Origin: Theocolax elegans
Lineage: Eukaryota; Arthropoda; Insecta; Hymenoptera; Cerocephalidae
Length of the DNA stretch: 64,000 bases
NCBI GenBank assembly: GCA_026168455.1
Contig: CM047426.1
Span: 26,223,058 to 26,287,057 of the forward strand
Direction: 5' to 3'
Within the stretch, counting starts at the first letter, position 1; every line of letters starts with the position of its first letter. The notes below the pieces were generated by a model that saw only the letters and a program-made list of their open reading frames with translations, searched no databases and was not told the DNA's origin. Made by a program: the position numbers and the translations under genes. This document shows, one piece after another, positions 60,062 to 64,000 of the stretch.

Positions 60062-60571
60062 TTATTGATTATAAAATAAAGTTAGTTTATTATTTCTTAT
60101 CCTTATGCTTGTTTCATTATCACTTTGGGATGTTGCATAATGATGTAATCTTATTTGAAAATACTGATTACAAATAAGTTTAATTAATTGAGATCCATGA
60201 TCACATAAGAGTGACAGATCAAAGTCGTGATCATCGTTGTTAAAAATGGTTGTTGGAAGAATGCGAAATGCTTTCAAAATAATTTTTTCGACTAGAAAAG
60301 TTTCTTGAAAATTACTCTGTATCCTAAATACTTTCTTTGTTGTGTGACAGATGCATATAACATCTTCACTTGCGGAAATTAATTTACCACGAGTTTTTCG
60401 CCCTTGTAAGCAGGATATGGGCTCTCTTCCTTCTTGCAAAATTAAATATTTTTTACATGTTTCGCATTTTACTGTTCTCATATAAACTATTATTTCGACC
60501 AAATAATTGTTTAACTCAAAAAATCGATAGCATGACTTGATACCAGGATTGGGTAGGTAGTCGTCAACCAC
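60062..60571 (-). pseudogene. P-element/THAP9-type transposase, C-terminal fragment, copy 1
   Basis: This 169-residue minus-strand frame has CETCKKYL (about residues 36-43), then KTRGKLISASEDVICICHTT, VFRIQ, and near the end GSQLIKLICNQYFQIRLHH. This layout (C..C, then K..G.L..PS..V..I....E..FR, then a helical end with IR..) matches the C-terminal domain of P-element and THAP9-like transposases. The N-terminal THAP finger and the catalytic core, which would lie at higher coordinates, are absent. The start (GTG at 60571) is only the limit of the frame and lies in a palindrome. It is a fragment of about one fifth of a usual transposase. A domesticated small gene is possible but unsupported. Confidence 0.5.
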
Positions 60572-60758
60572 CCATTTTCGAATACTTAATTTCGAATTAT
60601 TTGAGTTTAAAGCTTAAAAACATATAGACTTGCATAACAATATTGCATATGATATATATAATGTTGTTATGCAAGTCTATATGTTTTTTTAAGCTTTAAA
60701 CTCAAATAATGAAAAAGTATTCGAAAATGGATGGTTGACGACTACTTACCCAACCCTG
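60545..60758. repeat. 214-bp palindrome covering the transposase fragment's 5' end
   Basis: The left arm GGTAGGTAGTCGTCAACCAC (about 60552) and right arm GATGGTTGACGACTACTTACC (about 60730) pair, and the match continues through TTCGAATACT and AAGCTTTAAACTCAAATAAT to a centre near 60650 (CATATAGACTTGCATAACAA and its complement). Both arms encode the same peptide (VDDYLPNP) when read toward the outside, so the palindrome contains an inverted copy of the transposase segment. Confidence 0.7.
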
Positions 60759-61007
60759 CTTGATACTAATAAATTTTCCCCGCTTATTTCAAGAATCGAT
60801 TCATTTCTTTTTTTTTCATTAATATGATATACAGAAAGATGCAATGTGTCTTCGTCCGGTACCCGCGAAAAATGTAAAAAAAAAATGTATCAACTTGATA
60901 TAAAGTTTATGTTTGGCGAAAGTTGATATAAACATATAATCTCTTGAATAAGTGTAAAAATATTATTTTTGAAAGGGTAAAATTTTATTAATAAAAAAAA
61001 AATATTT

Positions 61008-61072
61008 ATTCCCGGATTCGAACCTCCGATCTTTTACGGAGTCTCTCGCTCCATCAACTGATGAGCTATTTT
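61008..61072 (-). pseudogene. tRNA-like sequence, left arm
   Basis: On the minus strand it reads TAGCTCATCAGTTGATGGAG (box A region) and then GGTTCGAATCC (box B) with tRNA spacing. The stretch between them (GAGACTCCGTAAAAGATCGG) aligns with the anticodon region of arginine tRNAs, with CCG at the anticodon position. The T and acceptor stems pair poorly, so a working tRNA is unlikely. Confidence 0.5.
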
Positions 61073-61173
61073 ATTGTTTATGTTTAATAAGTTACATTCA
61101 GGTTATAAACTTAGAAGCATGTTTAAATTGTTCTTTATAACCAAAATTTAATATTATGACATAAACAATAAAA

Positions 61174-61240
61174 ATGGCTCAGTCGGTAGAGCGAGAGACT
61201 TCGAAGTAGAAGATCGGGGGTTCGAATCTCGGAATAAATT
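61174..61240 (+). pseudogene. tRNA-like sequence, right arm
   Basis: Reads TGGCTCAGTCGGTAGAGC, a complete D arm with GCTC/GAGC pairing and box A, then CTTCGAAGTAGAAGATC with TCG at the anticodon position, then GGTTCGAATC (box B). It aligns best with tRNA-Arg(TCG). The anticodon and T stems are broken. A T-rich run follows at 61239-61248 and could end polymerase III transcription. The second copy of duplication 4 breaks off inside this D arm. Confidence 0.5.
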
Positions 61241-61544
61241 TTTTTTATTAATAAAATTTTACCCGTTCAAAAATAATATTTTTACACTTATTCAAGAGAT
61301 TATTTCAAGTTTATCTGAACTTCATACAAATGTTTAATTACTATTTTTCCAAGTTTGGGATATTTATTGGTTGTTCATAGCACTATTGCTCAAACCAAAA
61401 TTTATATTCAGTTGATATAATTTTACGGTTTTTACGCGGGATATACAATAACGAAACATGATGTAAACTGTTTTTATACGCACTACTTTAAAATTTCACT
61501 ACGTGCGATTATTATTAAAGTATGCAAGAATACTTTGAAATTTT

Positions 61545-61695
61545 CCAATATTTGGCAAAGATATGGGAGAGTGCTTTTTGGCGGTATGTTGGCAATACAT
61601 TGCCAATTGTCGCGACAACATATTGGCAATATGTTTGCAATAACTATTGCCCATAGCTCTGCAATATAGTGGCAATAGTTTATATTTTACGCGGG
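61545..61695. mobile_element. Truncated right arm of the ATTGCCAATA element
   Basis: Only the last 151 bp of the element is present, ending ACGCGGG. It results from duplication 4 and has no left arm or tRNA-like core. Confidence 0.75.
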
Positions 61696-62436
61696 AAGAT
61701 CGCAAATCTTTAGTCTTTTCTTTAAACACATAATCATTTTCAATTTTTTAACGCAAGTGACAAGTAATACTTCCAAATATTATTTTCCTATGTATAAGAA
61801 TAAAAACTCTACGAAATAATTTGAATTTTATTAACATTTCGAGCGAACTTTTGATAACGAGTCGCGAGGTATACGAGTAACGAGGTTATGTTTCTGTGTG
61901 TTTACAGCATAGACATAGGAGAGATAGACTGCGGGTCAGGACTGACAAAACTGGCCCCCATTGCGATAAAGACAGATGCAGTAGCAAGCAGGCTGTCTCT
62001 CTCGACCATGCTGCTGTGCATGCGCGTCCGCTGGGCGTAGGCAATGCAACTCGATACGCGGGAATATGCTTTATTCTAAATGAAATATTGAAATACATTG
62101 TCAAATGTAATGAAACAAATTTTGAAAATTATAAATTTATTATATTTTAGTTATAGTACTACTAAGTGCAGTTACAAAATACTGGGGACGTATATAGGAA
62201 TAAAGGAAAGGGTATATAGGAAATATAGGATATAGGAAAGGGTAGGTATAATTTTTGTTGAGAGGCTTCAAATTCGCAAGTATATATTTATTAAGAATCG
62301 AATAATTAAATTATTTAAATTACATTAAATTAAACTTATTATAATTAGTATATTCTAGAAACTGGAAGGAATAAATAAATCAGATTAAACGTAAGCAAAT
62401 AAAAAACAAATACATACAGTTACATAATATAAGATT

Positions 62437-62946
62437 TTATTGATTATAAAATAAAGTTAGTTTATTATTTCTTATCCTTATGCTTGTTTCATTATCACTT
62501 TGGGATGTTGCATAATGATGTAATCTTATTTGAAAATACTGATTACAAATAAGTTTAATTAATTGAGATCCATGATCACATAAGAGTGACAGATCAAAGT
62601 CGTGATCATCGTTGTTAAAAATGGTTGTTGGAAGAATGCGAAATGCTTTCAAAATAATTTTTTCGACTAGAAAAGTTTCTTGAAAATTACTCTGTATCCT
62701 AAATACTTTCTTTGTTGTGTGACAGATGCATATAACATCTTCACTTGCGGAAATTAATTTACCACGAGTTTTTCGCCCTTGTAAGCAGGATATGGGCTCT
62801 CTTCCTTCTTGCAAAATTAAATATTTTTTACATGTTTCGCATTTTACTGTTCTCATATAAACTATTATTTCGACCAAATAATTGTTTAACTCAAAAAATC
62901 GATAGCATGACTTGATACCAGGATTGGGTAGGTAGTCGTCAACCAC
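62437..62946 (-). pseudogene. P-element/THAP9-type transposase, C-terminal fragment, copy 2
   Basis: The 169 translated residues are identical to those of the fragment at 60062-60571. Identity here reflects the recent duplication and says little about selection. The surrounding palindrome is also duplicated. Confidence 0.5.
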
Positions 62947-63129
62947 CCATTTTCGAATACTTAATTTCGAATTATTTGAGTTTAAAGCTTAAAAACATAT
63001 AGACTTGCATAACAATATTGCATATGATATATAATGTTGTTATGCAAGTCTATATGTTTTTTTAAGCTTTAAACTCAAATAATGAAAAAGTATTCGAAAA
63101 TGGATGGTTGACGACTACTTACCCAACCC
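62921..63129. repeat. Palindrome at transposase fragment, copy 2
   Basis: Copy of the palindrome at 60545-60758, a few bases shorter at its TA-rich centre (GATATATAATG against GATATATATAATG). Confidence 0.65.
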
Positions 63130-63233
63130 TGCTTGATACTAATAAATTTTCCCCGCTTATTTCAAGAATCGATTCATTTCTTTTTTTTTCATTAATATGA
63201 TATACAGAAAGATGCAATGTGTCTTCGTCCGGT

Positions 63234-63563
63234 ACCCGCGAAAAATGTAAAAAAAAATGTATCAACTTGATATAAAGTTTATGTTTGGCGAAAGTTGATA
63301 TAAACATATAATCTCTTGAATAAGTGTAAAAATATTATTTTTGAAAGGGTAAAATTTTATTAATAAAAAAAAATATTTATTCCCGGATTCGAACCTCCGA
63401 TCTTTTACGGAGTCTCTCGCTCCATCAACTGATGAGCTATTTTATTGTTTATGTTTAATAAGTTACATTCAGGTTATAAACTTAGAAGCATGTTTAAATT
63501 GTTCTTTATAACCAAAATTTAATATTATGACATAAACAATAAAAATGGCTCAGTCGGTAGAGC
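63234..63563. mobile_element. Truncated CCCGCG element with left-arm tRNA-like sequence
   Basis: The left part of the element at 60862, including the minus-strand tRNA-like sequence (63379-63442) and the first bases of the plus-strand one. It is cut at 63563, where the duplication ends, and the right terminus is missing. Confidence 0.7.
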
Positions 63564-64000
63564 CGAGTAGAAATGAATTCCAGGCAAAAAGAAGGCCTGT
63601 TCAGGTACCTGACGAATATTAAAAGGCCCTGAACAGGTGCCTGTAAGGGCCTTTAAAAAATGTAATGGGGTGGAGATCAGGGCCTGTTTTATGTAATATA
63701 TGTGTGGGTATGTTCAGGTGATATTAAGGCACTTAATTAGTAGTAAAAAGTAAATCTGAATGTATTTGTTATTTTACATTTGTTTTTAATTGTTACTCTT
63801 TAGAGGACGGGAATTTTCTGGTTCAAAACAAGCTTCTTTTTTCAATAAAATTAATGTCTAAAAACACGAATCACTTTTAACCTTTACAGGACGGGGGATT
63901 TTCGGTTTACTGTTTTCTCTCACTTTTCTATAGAAATCAAGTTATGTGCTGCTCTCACATCTCAAAACTAACACATGTAAAGGTCATCATTGGCATGGCC
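63564..64000. other. Unrecognised sequence with GGCCTG/CAGGTACCTG hairpins
   Basis: A change in composition right after the duplication end. GGCCTGTTCAGGTACCTG and GGCCCTGAACAGGTGCCTG are related in direct and inverted order, and AAAGGCCC ... GGGCCTTT can pair, all within about 63588-63655. Similar GGCCTGTT occurs at 63681. It may be the edge of another repeat family that continues beyond the window. The rest holds nothing that I recognise. Confidence 0.35.

Larger units (their letters stand above)
59169..61192. repeat. Duplication 4, copy 1 (about 2.02 kb)
   Basis: It starts inside the right arm of the ATTGCCAATA element (CCAATATTTGGC) and ends within the plus-strand tRNA-like sequence of the next element (AGTCGGTAGAGC). 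The same 2.0 kb recurs from 61545, offset about 2375 bp. The sequence 61193-61544 lies between the copies and is not repeated. Confidence 0.92.
60862..61440. mobile_element. Palindromic element, CCCGCG ends, with two inverted tRNA-like sequences
   Basis: The ends are CCCGCGAAAAATGTAAAAA (60862) and TTTTTACGCGGG (to 61440). The inner arms match inversely: AATCTCTTGAATAAGTGTAA on the left, and its complement near 61280-61305. The match continues through AAATTTTATTAATAAAAAAA into a tRNA-like sequence in each arm, minus strand on the left and plus strand on the right. The outer parts of the arms have diverged apart from TATCAACTTGATATAAA-type motifs. There is no coding capacity. The flanking bases are TA on the left and AT on the right, so a target duplication is not clear here. 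Confidence 0.7.
61545..63563. repeat. Duplication 4, copy 2 (about 2.02 kb)
   Basis: Near-identical to 59169-61192 with small length changes in homopolymers and short repeats (for example ATAGGAATATAGG against ATAGGATATAGG, and one extra A in AACGCAAGTG). It ends at TAGAGC within the tRNA-like D arm and then enters new sequence (CGAGTAG). Confidence 0.92.

Noticed and set aside
61174..61240. Functional tRNA-Arg gene
   Set aside because: Boxes A and B and the D arm are good, but the anticodon, T and acceptor stems do not pair, and the sequence sits in a repeated element.

Overview
The window looks like non-coding, repeat-rich DNA from an animal nuclear genome, most likely an arthropod and plausibly a hymenopteran insect. 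It is very AT-rich, has many dinucleotide microsatellites and short CpG-rich islands, and contains decayed R1-type LINEs, a pogo-type transposon, P-type transposase remnants and many palindromic non-autonomous elements. I find no intact host protein-coding gene, no rRNA and no CRISPR array. The long spacers with isolated CpG-rich islands would fit a large intron or an intergenic desert. The taxonomic guess is inference.

Layout. 1-5.7 kb: AT-rich spacer with three CpG-rich islands, one carrying a TATA box. 5.75-6.09 kb: small palindromic element. 7.7-8.45 kb: long foldback element flanked by TTAA. 8.4-12.8 kb: one decayed R1-clade LINE on the minus strand (Gag knuckle, endonuclease, reverse transcriptase remains, C-terminal zinc motif). 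Its 3' part is tandemly duplicated, and one copy holds a second TTAA-flanked element. 14.8-15.2 and 16.1-16.3 kb: two more LINE fragments on the plus strand. 18.2-18.9 kb: palindromic element with a tRNA-like core. 18.9-30 kb: spacer with promoter-like islands and microsatellites. 30.0-31.0 kb: long palindrome with AGTCTGG-rich arms. 31.9-34.9 kb: decayed pogo-type DNA transposon, part of which lies in a 2.29-kb tandem duplication (33.2-37.7 kb). 40.5-42.5 kb: almost perfect palindrome with 0.97-kb arms. About 43.5-43.9 kb: unrecognised minus-strand protein remnant. 44.9-48.3 kb: 1.68-kb tandem duplication. 57.7 kb: tRNA-derived sequence. 58.75-63.56 kb: complex of palindromic elements with tRNA-like cores plus a P-type transposase C-terminal fragment, with about 2.0 kb duplicated at an offset of about 2.37 kb.

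Main themes. First, at least four palindromic elements (30.0, 40.5, 58.75 and 60.86 kb) share the terminal motif CCCGYGTAAAAA or a close variant. Their arms are otherwise unrelated, and each arm is filled with a different short motif. Two of these elements, and a third with other ends at 18.2 kb, carry RNA polymerase III-type tRNA-like sequences in their cores. This is the best candidate for something undescribed. Second, the window has four local tandem duplications and one large palindrome with nearly identical copies. They are either very recent rearrangements or assembly artefacts from heterozygous haplotypes.
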